Shown: positions 49,141 through 57,837, counted from the stretch's first letter. The stretch: 64,000 bases of DNA from CAZEHS01 sp964424355 (GCA_964424355.1 CAYRIO010000008.1:1-64000), one strand, 5' to 3'. Program-made: numbers and translations. The notes: a model not told the origin generated them from the letters alone.

Positions 49141-49518
49141 TCAGCCGGTGTGATGCATTATCCATTGTTCAATTTCATCTTCTTTAATTATGCCCGATGC
49201 AATCCCTAAACCCAATTCAACTAATTCGCTTTGGGAATAGGAAATCTGAAAACTATTTAGTTTCAGCAGGATAAGCATGACGGCAATTCCAACACGTTTG
49301 TTTCCATCAATGAATCCATGATTATTAACAAGGCTGTAAGTCACCACTGAGATTTTTCGAATCATCTCCGGGTACATATCCTGCCCGCCAAAACTTGAAT
49401 GGCATCTATTCAAGGCGCTTTCAACCAAGCCAATATCACGAATTCCTGATGATCCCCCAGTGGCTTCAATCATTTTTGAATGCAGTTTTATGATGTCTCT
49501 TATCTGCATTGTTCTCAT
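49141..49518 (-). CDS. Doc/Fic-family toxin
   Basis: A 125-residue death-on-curing type protein. The catalytic motif reads H-G-F-I-D-G-N-K-R-V-G, matching the Doc form H-x-F-x-D-G-N-K-R, which phosphorylates elongation factor Tu in the best-studied member. The N-terminal half contains G-S-S-G-I-R-D-I-G-L-V-E-S-A-L. The start overlaps the antitoxin stop as ATGA, the usual antitoxin-first order. Confidence 0.9.
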   Translation of the reverse strand: MRTMQIRDIIKLHSKMIEATGGSSGIRDIGLVESALNRCHSSFGGQDMYPEMIRKISVVTYSLVNNHGFIDGNKRVGIAVMLILLKLNSFQISYSQSELVELGLGIASGIIKEDEIEQWIMHHTG

Positions 49519-49688
49519 TTTGCAAGTTCCTTGAAAGCAGGCATATTATCTGCAATTACAGCATCCAATAGATTTTCCATGTCTCTTTCTTCTTTTCTTG
49601 CCAAGAATTCAATAAAATCAACAACTTCAGCTTGTTTCTGTTCTGGAAGTTCTTCAAACTCTTTTATAAGTTTTTCAGTAAGTGTCAT
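49515..49688 (-). CDS. Antitoxin (DUF2281-like) of the Doc module
   Basis: About 57 residues: M-T-L-T-E-K-L-I-K-E-F-E-E-L-P-E-Q-K-Q-A-E-V-V-D-F-I-E-F-L, a DUF2281-like helical segment, then an acidic tail that should wrap the toxin. ATG 49688 has GGAG nine bases upstream; GTG 49697 is an alternative. It likely neutralises the toxin and represses its own promoter. Confidence 0.75.
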   Translation of the reverse strand: MTLTEKLIKEFEELPEQKQAEVVDFIEFLARKEERDMENLLDAVIADNMPAFKELAK

Positions 49689-49984
49689 TGAAATCACGCT
49701 CCTCTGACTCTATTATACCGTAAAGGTTTGAGATTTTGATGTCTTTCTTAATCTTTGGGGCTGCCATATAACTTCGGTGTTTACGACAGCAAAACACAAT
49801 CCAAATCAACAGCTTCATCGAATACTTGCCGTCTCTACCCGTTTCAGTTTTGAAACCAAGCACAAATCCACTTCATTCGGCTTGGTTTCTGAAAGGGGCC
49901 ATTCAATATCTCTACTGGACATTATTCCACACGCTACCTTTTTTACCTGCATATTTCTAAAAATATCACAGGATTACTGCCCAT

Positions 49985-50027
49985 ACACAGCGATAGCCCT
50001 CTCATTTTTGAGGGGCTATCGCTGTGT
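49985..50027. repeat. Long perfect-arm hairpin
   Basis: ACACAGCGATAGCCC and its inverse GGGCTATCGCTGTGT flank a short CTCATTTTTGAG core, giving a nearly continuous stem over 43 bp, 16 bp after the DUF3795 stop on the minus strand. There is no T-run, so it may be a weak terminator or a repeat element. No gene is seen in 49773-50043. Confidence 0.55.
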
Positions 50028-50043
50028 CTATGAACGCTCTCTT

Positions 50044-50448
50044 TCACTTTACTTTTCCGCAAGTCCCACATACGCCATCATGAATACAGACAACCCCTCC
50101 GCAAAAATCACATCGCCATTTTTCTTTCTCTTTCGCCATAAAGGCATCCACTCCCGTTTGCCGGATGCTTTCAAGGTTTTCAATGACGCTGGTTCTGTAC
50201 CGGGTACGGTATCGCAAATCCAGGTGTTTAAGGGGTTTACAGGGAAAATTCGGACACGCGTAACAAAACTGCACTCCGGAAGTTTTCAAGAAATCGCAGG
50301 TTCGGATCTTACAGGTGAGGATGGTCTTGGGCTTGTCGGTATCGGAGCCCCGACAGCCGCAACAGGGGTTCTTTTCTCGCAGAAAGGCTCTGCAGACGGT
50401 GCAGTTCATCCCGCAGGGGGCAATCAGGTTGTTGGCGATGGGCTTCAT
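50044..50448 (-). CDS. DUF3795-type cysteine-rich protein
   Basis: A 134-residue protein with thirteen to fifteen Cys, many in C-x2-C pairs (I-A-P-C-G-M-N-C-x2-C, C-C-G-C, F-C-Y-A-C-P-N-F-P-C, C-D-F-C, C-G-T-C). The N-terminal A-P-C-G-M-N-C is the DUF3795 mark. The clusters suggest zinc or Fe-S binding. AGGAGGG precedes the start. Function unknown; such proteins are common in anaerobes. Confidence 0.85.
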   Translation of the reverse strand: MKPIANNLIAPCGMNCTVCRAFLREKNPCCGCRGSDTDKPKTILTCKIRTCDFLKTSGVQFCYACPNFPCKPLKHLDLRYRTRYRTSVIENLESIRQTGVDAFMAKEKEKWRCDFCGGVVCIHDGVCGTCGKVK

Positions 50449-50584
50449 CGGTTTTCCCTCCTGGTGCCTTTTCTTTCAGTATACTGCGGTCTGTCTGTCC
50501 TTCCAATACTCAGCCCGCCTGTCATGTGGTATACTGGGAAAAATAATTCATTCAGGCAGGGCCATTTCATTGTGTGAGGTAAGT

Positions 50585-51415
50585 ATGAGGATTGTTGCAG
50601 ACAGCAGCTGTGAATTAACAGAAAAAATGAAGGACAGATACGACATCACGTTGGTCCCCCTGACAATCACCCTGGGAGACCGGCACTATCGGGATGATGA
50701 GACCCTGGATGTGTCAAGCATGCTGGATGACATCGGTGCCAGCAAGGAGATTCCGAAATCGGCCTGCCCGTCGCCCCAGGATTTTATGGATGCCTACCAA
50801 GAGGCGGGTTCTGTGTTTGTGGTCACGATGACATCCGCCCTCAGCGGAACCTACAACAGCGCCGTGCTGGCAAGGGAGCTGTTCATTCAGGAGCATCCGG
50901 AAAAGTTCATCCACATCTTCGATTCCAAGGGGTCCTCGGTGCGGGAAACCCTGATTGCCAGGAAGATCGGTGAGCTGATCGATCAGCGGCTGAGCGAACA
51001 TGAGATTGTTGCAGAGGTGAGCCATTATATTGAAAAGATGCACTTTTACTTTCAATTGGGTTCCCTGGAGACGATGATCAAGAATGGCCGGGTATCCAGG
51101 CTGAAGGGGACCATCGCCACGGTGCTGAACATCCGGCCCATCCTCTGCGCCAATGCGTTCGGCGAGGCGGAACTGGTGGAAAACGTGCGGGGCGAGAATA
51201 AGGCCATTGAGAAGCTGGCGGCACTGGTGGGGGAATCCTGTCAGGATCATGCCAGCCGGATTTTGGGGATTTCACACTGTGAAGCCCTTGAGAAAGCCGA
51301 AAAGCTGAAGATCGCCATTGAGGAACGGTATCCATTCAAGGAGGTCTTTATCGTGGCAACACGAGGACTCAGCAGCCTTTATATGAGCCGTGGCGGCATC
51401 ACATTAGGATTCTAG
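50585..51415 (+). CDS. DegV family (fatty-acid-binding) protein
   Basis: A 276-residue DegV protein. It begins M-R-I-V-A-D-S-S-C-E-L, and contains T-S-A-L-S-G-T-Y-N-S-A, the ligand-site loop G-S-L-E-T-M-I-K-N-G-R-V-S-R, and a C-terminal beta-rich domain. DegV/FakB proteins bind a fatty acid and present it to a kinase for phospholipid synthesis. ATG 50585 follows GAGGTAAGT; an upstream extension would overlap the divergent DUF3795 gene and is rejected. Confidence 0.92.
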   Translation: MRIVADSSCELTEKMKDRYDITLVPLTITLGDRHYRDDETLDVSSMLDDIGASKEIPKSACPSPQDFMDAYQEAGSVFVVTMTSALSGTYNSAVLARELFIQEHPEKFIHIFDSKGSSVRETLIARKIGELIDQRLSEHEIVAEVSHYIEKMHFYFQLGSLETMIKNGRVSRLKGTIATVLNIRPILCANAFGEAELVENVRGENKAIEKLAALVGESCQDHASRILGISHCEALEKAEKLKIAIEERYPFKEVFIVATRGLSSLYMSRGGITLGF

Positions 51416-51446
51416 CGCACTGGCGGCATCGAAAGCGAGGTGGCTC

Positions 51447-52379
51447 ATGGATCTGCTGATTTCTGAAATCATGAATCTCCGGAGACGGGGGAAGGCTATT
51501 CTTTATTGCAGTGTCAGGCACGGAGATGCGGTGCTGATGGACCGGTGGTTTGAGGCGATGGCCCCTGCCGTGCCCCTGCCGGTCTTTTCGGTGAGCAAGA
51601 CGGTGACGGCCCTGCTGGTGGGAAAGGCCCTGGAGCAAGGGTTCCTGGCGGGGGTGGACACCCCCCTCAGAAAATTGCTTCCGGAATACGGGACCCTGAT
51701 ACCGGAAGGGCTGACCCTGTATCATCTATTAACGATGACTGCGGGCTACCAGTGGCCCGAAATTGCCACCTTCAGCGCGCCGGACGGGGTTTTTCGACAG
51801 TTCCTGGGGGCGGATGATCCCGCAGGTTTCATTCTGGGGCAACCCCTTGAATCGACACCGGGGGAAACGTACACGTACAGCAGCGGGGTTTCCCACCTGC
51901 TGATGATCCTGCTGAACCGGGTTACCGGCATGAACCCCCGGGACTATTGCCGCGAGGTGCTCTGGAAGCCTCTGGGGGTTCCTGAGGGGCAGTGGGCCTG
52001 GGCTGCGGATGGCAACGGAATCCCTTATGGGGGCCATGGCCTGAGCCTGACGGCGGCGGGGATGAACCGATTGGGCGGATTGCTGCTGGAGATGGGCCGT
52101 GTGGACGGGCAACAACTCATTTCCCGGGAGTATCTGGCGGCGCTTTCCACCGTGCAGGTGCCCGCTACCCGGGGATATGCCGGCTACGGCTATCAGACCT
52201 GGATTGGCGATGTAGCGGGGGAACGGTTCTACGCGGCCTTCGGCCATGGGGGCCAGCGGATTTACATTTTTCCGGAACTGGTCCTGCAGGTGGTTTTCAT
52301 GGGGCGGAAGGTGCTGCCGGAATTTGGCGCCCACGAACGGCTGATCCGATTGGCTATTTTACCGGAAATCAAAAAATAA
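51447..52379 (+). CDS. Serine hydrolase of the beta-lactamase/penicillin-binding superfamily
   Basis: A 310-residue class-C-type protein. The nucleophile motif S-x-x-K is S-V-S-K; the second motif is Y-S-S-G (Tyr base, replacing Y-x-N); the third is G-H-G-G. No signal peptide is seen, so it is probably cytoplasmic, and an esterase or peptidase role is as likely as beta-lactam resistance. It starts 31 bp after degV and may be co-transcribed; a terminator follows. Confidence 0.85.
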   Translation: MDLLISEIMNLRRRGKAILYCSVRHGDAVLMDRWFEAMAPAVPLPVFSVSKTVTALLVGKALEQGFLAGVDTPLRKLLPEYGTLIPEGLTLYHLLTMTAGYQWPEIATFSAPDGVFRQFLGADDPAGFILGQPLESTPGETYTYSSGVSHLLMILLNRVTGMNPRDYCREVLWKPLGVPEGQWAWAADGNGIPYGGHGLSLTAAGMNRLGGLLLEMGRVDGQQLISREYLAALSTVQVPATRGYAGYGYQTWIGDVAGERFYAAFGHGGQRIYIFPELVLQVVFMGRKVLPEFGAHERLIRLAILPEIKK

Positions 52380-52380
52380 G

Positions 52381-52425
52381 AAAGCCGCAGGACCGGGGGG
52401 AAGATCTCCGGATCTGCGGCTTTTT
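52381..52425. terminator. Bidirectional terminator
   Basis: AAAGCCGCAG/CTGCGGCTTT stem then TT, between convergent genes. Confidence 0.85.
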
Positions 52426-52433
52426 GAATGGTT

Positions 52434-53342
52434 TCAGGCAGGGGATGAAGCGGATTCGCTGGTCTTTGCCGGCGTGGTCTCCGCATTGAGCAGAAGCAGG
52501 GCTCCCAGGATCAGGGCGCTGCCCAGAAGAAAGCGCCAGGTCAGGGTTTCGCCCAGACAGAGAACGCCGATGAGGGCGACGAATACCGGTTCAAAGGTGC
52601 TGGCCAGGGCGGCGGTGCTGGGGCCCACCTGCTTGATGCCCCAGTAGAAGGCCAGGGAGGCGAAGGCGGTTGAAACGATGCCCAGGACAATGGCCATGGA
52701 AACGCCTGCGAGGGTTTGGGGAATCAGAGGTTCATGGGCCGCCAAGGCCAGGATCAGGTAGCCGACCAGGGATACGGTGATGACATAGGCGGTGATCGCC
52801 AGGGACGACATGTGCCGGGTCCGGGGCTCTACGACGGCGATGCAGAAGTAGGCATAGGTGAGGGCGGCCCCCAGGCTCATGAGAACCCCGGGCACGTTCA
52901 GGACGGCGTTGGGGTCCCAGAGGATGATGACCAGGCCAAGGAGGGTGAGGACCAGGGCACCAATCTTAGCCGGCCCAGGGCGTCCGTGACCGGTGGCGGC
53001 TTCCCAAATGACAATCATGGCAGGGTGCAGGAAGACGATCATCGTTACCAGGGAACCGGAAATGTGCTGGTAGGCGCTGAACATCAGGTGGGCGCAGAGA
53101 GTGTAGCCTATCAATGAGAAAACGAGGATATACAGGAGATGCCGGAAGGTGGTCCAATAGGGGATCCCCATGAATCGGACCAGCCCCCAGGTGATGACTG
53201 CGGCTACGAGGAACCGTGTGAAAAGCAGGGATTCCACGGCGGTACCGCTGGCATAGGCAACGCTGGAGATCAGGGGCATCAATCCATAGCCCAGGGTGGA
53301 GAGGATCACTGCGATGAGACCTTTAAGCCGGGAATGTTTCAT
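52434..53342 (-). CDS. EamA/DMT-superfamily transporter
   Basis: A 302-residue membrane protein with ten helices in two EamA repeats: repeat one ends near L-G-L-V-I-I-L-W, repeat two has S-T-A-A-L-A-S-T-F-E-P-V-F-V-A-L-I-G-V-L-C-L-G-E-T-L-T. Members export amino acids or other metabolites; the substrate here is unknown. AGGAGG lies upstream of ATG 53342. Confidence 0.9.
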   Translation of the reverse strand: MKHSRLKGLIAVILSTLGYGLMPLISSVAYASGTAVESLLFTRFLVAAVITWGLVRFMGIPYWTTFRHLLYILVFSLIGYTLCAHLMFSAYQHISGSLVTMIVFLHPAMIVIWEAATGHGRPGPAKIGALVLTLLGLVIILWDPNAVLNVPGVLMSLGAALTYAYFCIAVVEPRTRHMSSLAITAYVITVSLVGYLILALAAHEPLIPQTLAGVSMAIVLGIVSTAFASLAFYWGIKQVGPSTAALASTFEPVFVALIGVLCLGETLTWRFLLGSALILGALLLLNAETTPAKTSESASSPA

Positions 53343-53428
53343 GTGATCCTCCTGTGGGGTATTCTTCTACTACTATACCTGTTTCATTCAGGGTTCATCA
53401 AAAAAAATCACAGGATTCCTTACTTCAT

Positions 53429-53457
53429 TTGACATAGGCCGCTGAATTGCTTACGAT
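53429..53457 (+). promoter_or_regulatory. Sigma-A promoter of the ferritin-like gene
   Basis: TTGACA (53429-53434), 17-bp spacer, TACGAT (53452-53457). Confidence 0.72.
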
Positions 53458-53492
53458 TATGGAAGAATACCGATTCGGAAGGAGAGAAAACT

Positions 53493-53945
53493 ATGGCAGC
53501 ATCACTGGTTTTAAAAGAGATCATGACGGTTCTGGTTATTCTGGAGGAATCGGGAAGCAAGTATTACACGGAATTGGCTGAGGCTCAGCACGACAAGCAC
53601 ATCCGAACGTTGTTTTTAATGCTGGCCAATGATGAGGCCAGACACCGGAAAATCTATGGGAACATGTGCCGGACTTTGGGCCTGAACGCCGCCCTGCTGG
53701 CCCAGGATGAGCTGACATTGGCCCGGATTGATGAGGAATTTGGCCTGAGCACCCATCAGGGGGCCTTCGGAAGCATTTTTGATGCCCTGGAGAGCTGCCT
53801 GAAGCTGGAACGGAAGACCATCCGATTTTTATCCGACCTGGCGGAACATCTGCCGGAAAACGAACAGGAGCAATTGAAGCAGTTGATCAAGGAAGAACAG
53901 AACCACGTCGGACTCCTGTCTGAAGTGAAGGCGCGCATGAAATAA
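53493..53945 (+). CDS. Ferritin-like (rubrerythrin-type) di-iron protein
   Basis: A 150-residue four-helix protein. Metal ligands are suggested by E-E-S-G-S-K-Y-Y in helix 1, N-D-E-A-R-H in helix 2, K-L-E-R-K-T in helix 3 and E-E-Q-N-H in helix 4: two E-x-x-H pairs as in the ferritin-like fold. No rubredoxin tail is present. A role in peroxide or iron handling is likely. GGAGAG precedes the start. Confidence 0.82.
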   Translation: MAASLVLKEIMTVLVILEESGSKYYTELAEAQHDKHIRTLFLMLANDEARHRKIYGNMCRTLGLNAALLAQDELTLARIDEEFGLSTHQGAFGSIFDALESCLKLERKTIRFLSDLAEHLPENEQEQLKQLIKEEQNHVGLLSEVKARMK

Positions 53946-54022
53946 TAGCTTAAGCCGAGCGGCTGATGGGTATGAATACCTAATAAAAATACAATCATTT
54001 TTCCTGAAAGGGGGACGCATTC

Positions 54023-54301
54023 ATGAAGCGTTATCGCATCGCATTACAGGAAGGGCTGAACGATTTGAAAAAGCTTCTGATTGCCTCCGGATTTGAAGTG
54101 CTGCCGCCGGGCCGAGAGCTGCAGGCGGAAATCACCATCATCGCCTATGGGGACGAGGAAGAAACCGATGACCCCACACCGGCCCGGATTACCTACAAGG
54201 ATCAGGATAAGAAGCACCGGATCCTCATTGATGCCTCCCATCTGACCCCGGAGCAGGTTTTAGAGCTGATTACGCTGGATTTTAAAAAGAACGTTCACTA
54301 A
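54023..54301 (+). CDS. YkuS-like (UPF0180) small protein
   Basis: A 92-residue protein with N-terminal Y-R-I-A-L-Q-E-G-L-N-D-L-K-K-L-L and G-F-E-V, the pattern of the UPF0180/YkuS family, then an acidic middle and L-T-P-E-Q-V-L-E-L-I. AAAGGGGG lies upstream. Function unknown. It may be co-transcribed with the ferritin-like gene 77 bp upstream. Confidence 0.6.
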   Translation: MKRYRIALQEGLNDLKKLLIASGFEVLPPGRELQAEITIIAYGDEEETDDPTPARITYKDQDKKHRILIDASHLTPEQVLELITLDFKKNVH

Positions 54302-54412
54302 GGGTTCATAGATTTGTCATGAATCGGACTTTTTTCATCACATAGGCTTCACATTGGGAGACTATTCTTAAGCTATCCCACATGGGAACCTACACTTGAG
54401 AGGAGAACGATT

Positions 54413-55258
54413 ATGATGAAGAATGTAACAGTGATGAAGAAAGTCATCAGCACGATATTGCTTGGAAGTTTGCTGGTGACTGGGGCCATTGTGTATGCGG
54501 ATACCCTGTCGGATGCTACGGCCTCAAAGGGGAACGCCTCCAGCACGGAGCAGCGGATTGACCGAAATGCGGAGATGCTGACGAAGATGGTGACGGACGG
54601 GATCATCACCGCCGAGGAGAAAACGACCCTGGAGAAGGCCATGGAGACCCAGCGGGCTGCCATGGACGCCAAACGGGAAGCGATGAAGGATACGGCGGCT
54701 ACGAAACCTGCCGATGGTGAAAAACCTGAGGCCGGCACAAAACCAGCCTCCCACTTCGCAAGGATGGCCACAGACGGACTGATCAGTCAGGAACTGGCAG
54801 ATAAGGTTGATGCGTATATGGAAGCACAGCGGACAGCCGCCTTTGCCGCCGAGGTGAAGCCTCTGGTGGATGCAGGGACCTTTAAGGACACCGCCGCCGT
54901 CAAAGATGCCATGACCTCTGTCCGTGAGGCGATGCAGGCGGAGATGGATGCCAACAAGCCTTCCGATGCCGATGGAAAGACAAAGGTGGATTTCAGCAGC
55001 CTGACTGACGCTGAAAAGACTGCACTGAAGGCGGAAATGGACGCGAAGCATACGGAAATGCAAGCCAAGCATGCTGCAGCCCTGACCGCTGTCTACAGCG
55101 GCCTGGTTTCCGACGGCACGCTGACCCAGGCCCAGGCCGACGCGCTCCAGGATCTGATGAAAAACAACGAACCCGGCGATCGCGGCCCTGGCCACGGTCC
55201 TGACGGGATGGACAAGCCCGGTGAAGCACCGGTGAAAACCACTGAAGTCACTCAATAA
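54413..55258 (+). CDS. Secreted Ala/Lys/Met-rich repeat protein
   Basis: A 281-residue exported protein. The signal peptide ends near V-Y-A-D (residue 30). The mature chain is mostly helical and charged with three similar modules: L-T-K-M-V-T-D-G-I-I-T-A-E-E-K, A-R-M-A-T-D-G-L-I-S-Q-E-L-A-D and Y-S-G-L-V-S-D-G-T-L-T-Q-A-Q-A-D, each followed by a long helix. The C-terminus is Pro/Gly rich. GAGAGGAG precedes the start. It stands 22 bp before an OmpR/kinase pair, so it may be the signal-related output of that system. No catalytic motif; function unknown. Confidence 0.7.
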   Translation: MMKNVTVMKKVISTILLGSLLVTGAIVYADTLSDATASKGNASSTEQRIDRNAEMLTKMVTDGIITAEEKTTLEKAMETQRAAMDAKREAMKDTAATKPADGEKPEAGTKPASHFARMATDGLISQELADKVDAYMEAQRTAAFAAEVKPLVDAGTFKDTAAVKDAMTSVREAMQAEMDANKPSDADGKTKVDFSSLTDAEKTALKAEMDAKHTEMQAKHAAALTAVYSGLVSDGTLTQAQADALQDLMKNNEPGDRGPGHGPDGMDKPGEAPVKTTEVTQ

Positions 55259-55280
55259 ACCACTGTAAGCGAGGGCACCT

Positions 55281-55955
55281 ATGAATCACCTGATTACGAT
55301 CCTTATAGCTGAAGATGAGCGGGGAATCCGGATGCTGATCCGGGATTTTCTGAAAAAAGAAGGCTACAATGTCCTGGAAGCGGCCAACGGGCTGGAAGCG
55401 GTGACGCTGTTCGGACAGAATCCGGATGTGGATCTGGTGATTCTGGATGTCATGATGCCAGTATTGAAAGGGTGGGAGGTCTGCCGGGTGATCCGGCAGA
55501 CCTCTGATGTGCCCGTGCTGTTCTTAACGGCTTTGGGAGATACCCAGGATGAGCTGACAGGGTTCAGCTCCGGTGCGGACGACTACATTGTGAAACCCTT
55601 CGAATATGAAATTCTCATGGCCCGGGTGAAGGCCATGCTGAAACGAACGCAAGGCGTTCATCGTCAGATTTTCCAGTGCGCCGAGCTCCTGGTGGACGAG
55701 AAGGCAAGACAGGCCAGCGTCTCCGGTTCCCCGGTGGATCTGGCTCCCAAGGAATATGAGCTCTTGGCTTTCCTGATTGCCAACCGCAATATCGCCCTGG
55801 ATCGGGATACCATCCTGGATGGTGTCTGGGGCGCGGATTTCTTCGGGGATCCCCGAACGGTGGATACCCATATCAAGAATCTGCGGTCCAAGATCGGTAC
55901 GGCTGGGGAGCGGATCAAAACCGTTCGGGGCCATGGCTACCGACTGGAGGTATGA
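55281..55955 (+). CDS. OmpR-family response regulator
   Basis: A 224-residue regulator. The receiver has E11-D12, phosphoacceptor Asp56 (V-I-L-D-V-M-M-P) and Lys105 (I-V-K-P-F). The C-terminal winged helix (about 130-222) includes P-K-E-Y-E-L-L-A-F-L and the recognition region R-T-V-D-T-H-I-K-N-L-R-S-K-I-G. GCGAGGG is upstream. It is partner to the kinase that starts one base after its stop. Confidence 0.95.
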   Translation: MNHLITILIAEDERGIRMLIRDFLKKEGYNVLEAANGLEAVTLFGQNPDVDLVILDVMMPVLKGWEVCRVIRQTSDVPVLFLTALGDTQDELTGFSSGADDYIVKPFEYEILMARVKAMLKRTQGVHRQIFQCAELLVDEKARQASVSGSPVDLAPKEYELLAFLIANRNIALDRDTILDGVWGADFFGDPRTVDTHIKNLRSKIGTAGERIKTVRGHGYRLEV

Positions 55956-55956
55956 G

Positions 55957-57465
55957 ATGTTCAGATCCATACGCACCAATCTTTTTACAGCTTTCTTAGG
56001 GCTGCTCAGCCTGTTTCTGATATCCGTCCTGGTGATCAATGTCTTCTTCCTGGACGATATTTTTATTTTCGGCAGCCGACAGGCCATGGAGAAGGCGTTT
56101 TCTGAATTGAAGGAGAGCGCAGGCAGTGGCACCCTCAGTGAGGACGTGGTGGATGAATACGCCTTCCGCTCCGGGCTCTTCCTGGGCGTTTTTTCGGCGG
56201 ATGGTGTAATGGCCTACAATGCCGGGCTTCCCCGATGGAAGCGGGACGGCCTTCCAGAACACGTGCGAACAGAGCCGATCGTCGGCAACCCTGAGAAACA
56301 GCAAATCACCTCGGAAGTGGAAGGGTTGTTTCAACGCTATGCCCAAGAAGCGCAAACGGATGGCCTGTTTTTTACGGAAAATAAGACCGGGGGAAGGAAC
56401 TCACTGGTCCTGATGGGCAAATTGGAAAATGGACAGATCCTGGTCATGATGAAACCGGTGATGCCCCTGAAGGAGAGCAGCCAGGTCGCCACGATATTCA
56501 TTCTGGTTTCCGGGGCCATTGTCCTGCTGGCGGGTTCCATTGGGGTGTTCCTCGTCTCTGGACGGGTGACCGCGCCGATCCTGGCGATGGACCGGGTGGC
56601 CCGGAAAATGGCCGATCTGGATTTTTCGGAGGCGGTGGCGATCAGCAACCGGGATGAACTGGGCACGCTGGGCTCCAGCCTTCAGTCCATGTCGGACAGG
56701 CTCAGCACGGCCCTGCAGGATCTTGAAAAGGCAAATGCCCGGCTTCTGGAGGATATTGAACGGGAACGGCGGCTGGATCAGATGCGGCGGCGGTTCATTT
56801 CCAACGTGTCCCATGAGCTGCGGACGCCCCTCAGCATGATCCAGGGGTACGCCGACGGCCTTCGGCACGGCGTGGCCCAGGACCCGGAGCAGATTGGAGA
56901 TTACTGTGATGTAATCGTGGAAGAGACCAAGCGCATGAATGCCCTGATTAAGGACATGCTGGACCTTTCCAGCTATGATGCAGGCGCTTTCAGTGTCCGG
57001 GTACATCCCCTGGATCTGATGACCCTGGTGAAGACCTCCCTGGAGCGGTATCAGGTGATGTTTGCCAAGCACACGGTGTCCCTGACTGCGGACGGCCCGG
57101 AAACCTGCCCGGTGACCGGTGACGGCCGCCGGATTGAACAGGCCCTGACCAATTTTCTCACCAATGCCCTGCGGCATACCCCGGAAGGGGGCGAGGTGCG
57201 CATCCATGTGGGCATGGAGGGGGATACCGTCTGTCTGGAAGTCTTCAACAGCGGCTCCCACATCTCGGAGCAGGAGCTGGAATCCATCTGGCAGCCCTTT
57301 AACCGGGGGATTCGTGAGCAACAGTCAGACGCCTCCGGCTTTGGTTTGGGGCTGGCCATTGTGCAGGCCATCGCCCAAGCGCACCAGGGCAGCAGCTATG
57401 CTCAGAACACGGAGGGCGGCGTGGTCTTCGGCATTGTTTGGAAATCCGAGCCGGAACCCGCTTGA
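55957..57465 (+). CDS. Membrane sensor histidine kinase
   Basis: A 502-residue kinase. TM1 is about 9-31, an extracellular sensor follows to 177, TM2 is 178-200, HAMP 201-255, and HisKA has His286 in F-I-S-N-V-S-H-E-L-R-T-P-L. The ATP-binding domain has N-F-L-T-N-A-L-R-H-T (N box), and G-F-G-L-G-L-A-I-V (G2). ATG 55957 follows GGAGGTATGAG. The extracellular signal is unknown. Confidence 0.92.
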   Translation: MFRSIRTNLFTAFLGLLSLFLISVLVINVFFLDDIFIFGSRQAMEKAFSELKESAGSGTLSEDVVDEYAFRSGLFLGVFSADGVMAYNAGLPRWKRDGLPEHVRTEPIVGNPEKQQITSEVEGLFQRYAQEAQTDGLFFTENKTGGRNSLVLMGKLENGQILVMMKPVMPLKESSQVATIFILVSGAIVLLAGSIGVFLVSGRVTAPILAMDRVARKMADLDFSEAVAISNRDELGTLGSSLQSMSDRLSTALQDLEKANARLLEDIERERRLDQMRRRFISNVSHELRTPLSMIQGYADGLRHGVAQDPEQIGDYCDVIVEETKRMNALIKDMLDLSSYDAGAFSVRVHPLDLMTLVKTSLERYQVMFAKHTVSLTADGPETCPVTGDGRRIEQALTNFLTNALRHTPEGGEVRIHVGMEGDTVCLEVFNSGSHISEQELESIWQPFNRGIREQQSDASGFGLGLAIVQAIAQAHQGSSYAQNTEGGVVFGIVWKSEPEPA

Positions 57466-57492
57466 TCATAAGAATCGACCCATAGAAACACG

Positions 57493-57532
57493 AACTCCCG
57501 GTCTTCATTTGAAGAGGACCGGGAGTTTTTTT
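57493..57532 (+). terminator. Terminator after the OmpR/kinase operon
   Basis: AACTCCCGGTC/GACCGGGAGTT stem then TTTTT. Confidence 0.9.
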
Positions 57533-57606
57533 GTCGATCAGTGTTCGGTTATGTAAACTGCCCTTGCTTCAAAGGGTTATATTCAAAAAATTTACAAAAA
57601 CAAACA

Positions 57607-57663
57607 AACGCAACACGCCGGTGCACGCTCTTTAGTTTGAAGGGTGCCTTGGCGTGTTGCGTT
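57607..57663. repeat. 13-bp inverted repeat with 31-base loop
   Basis: AACGCAACACGCC (57607-57619) and GGCGTGTTGCGTT (57651-57663), followed by TT. It could be a second terminator or a small RNA end. The surrounding 57533-57837 holds no gene. Confidence 0.5.
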
Positions 57664-57720
57664 TTCAATATATCGGCAGGATGAAGGGAAAACTTTAGGG
57701 TCTTCACCGAAACCCGTGTA

Positions 57721-57750
57721 TTTCACATGAAGCGGGCAATTTCACATGAA
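57721..57750 (+). promoter_or_regulatory. Two TTTCACATGAA repeats upstream of the flagellar operon
   Basis: TTTCACATGAA at 57721-57731 and again at 57740-57750, 19 bp apart, about 90 bp before flgD. Similar words occur upstream of the regulator gene at 63761. Confidence 0.5.
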
Positions 57751-57837
57751 TTACCGCGAGTATCAGGCCTCCGCGCCATTTTTATCCCATGATTAGCGCT
57801 TACAGTGAGAACAAGAACCCAGAGGAGGCGCGATATT

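Larger units (their letters stand above)
49063..49772 (-). mobile_element. Integron-cassette-like unit carrying a toxin-antitoxin pair
   Basis: A 14-bp word occurs as perfect inverted ends: GGCTGCCATATAAC at 49759-49772 and GTTATATGGCAGCC at 49063-49076. Read on the minus strand, the unit starts GTTATATGGCAGCC, carries antitoxin then toxin, and meets the complementary R''-like end of the attC-like site after the toxin. In true cassettes the first bases are complementary to the cassette's own attC 5' end, exactly as here. No integrase is present in the window. Confidence 0.45.

Noticed and set aside
57466..57837. Sigma-28 flagellar promoter before flgD
   Set aside because: No TAAA-N15-GCCGATAA match was found; promoter type remains open.
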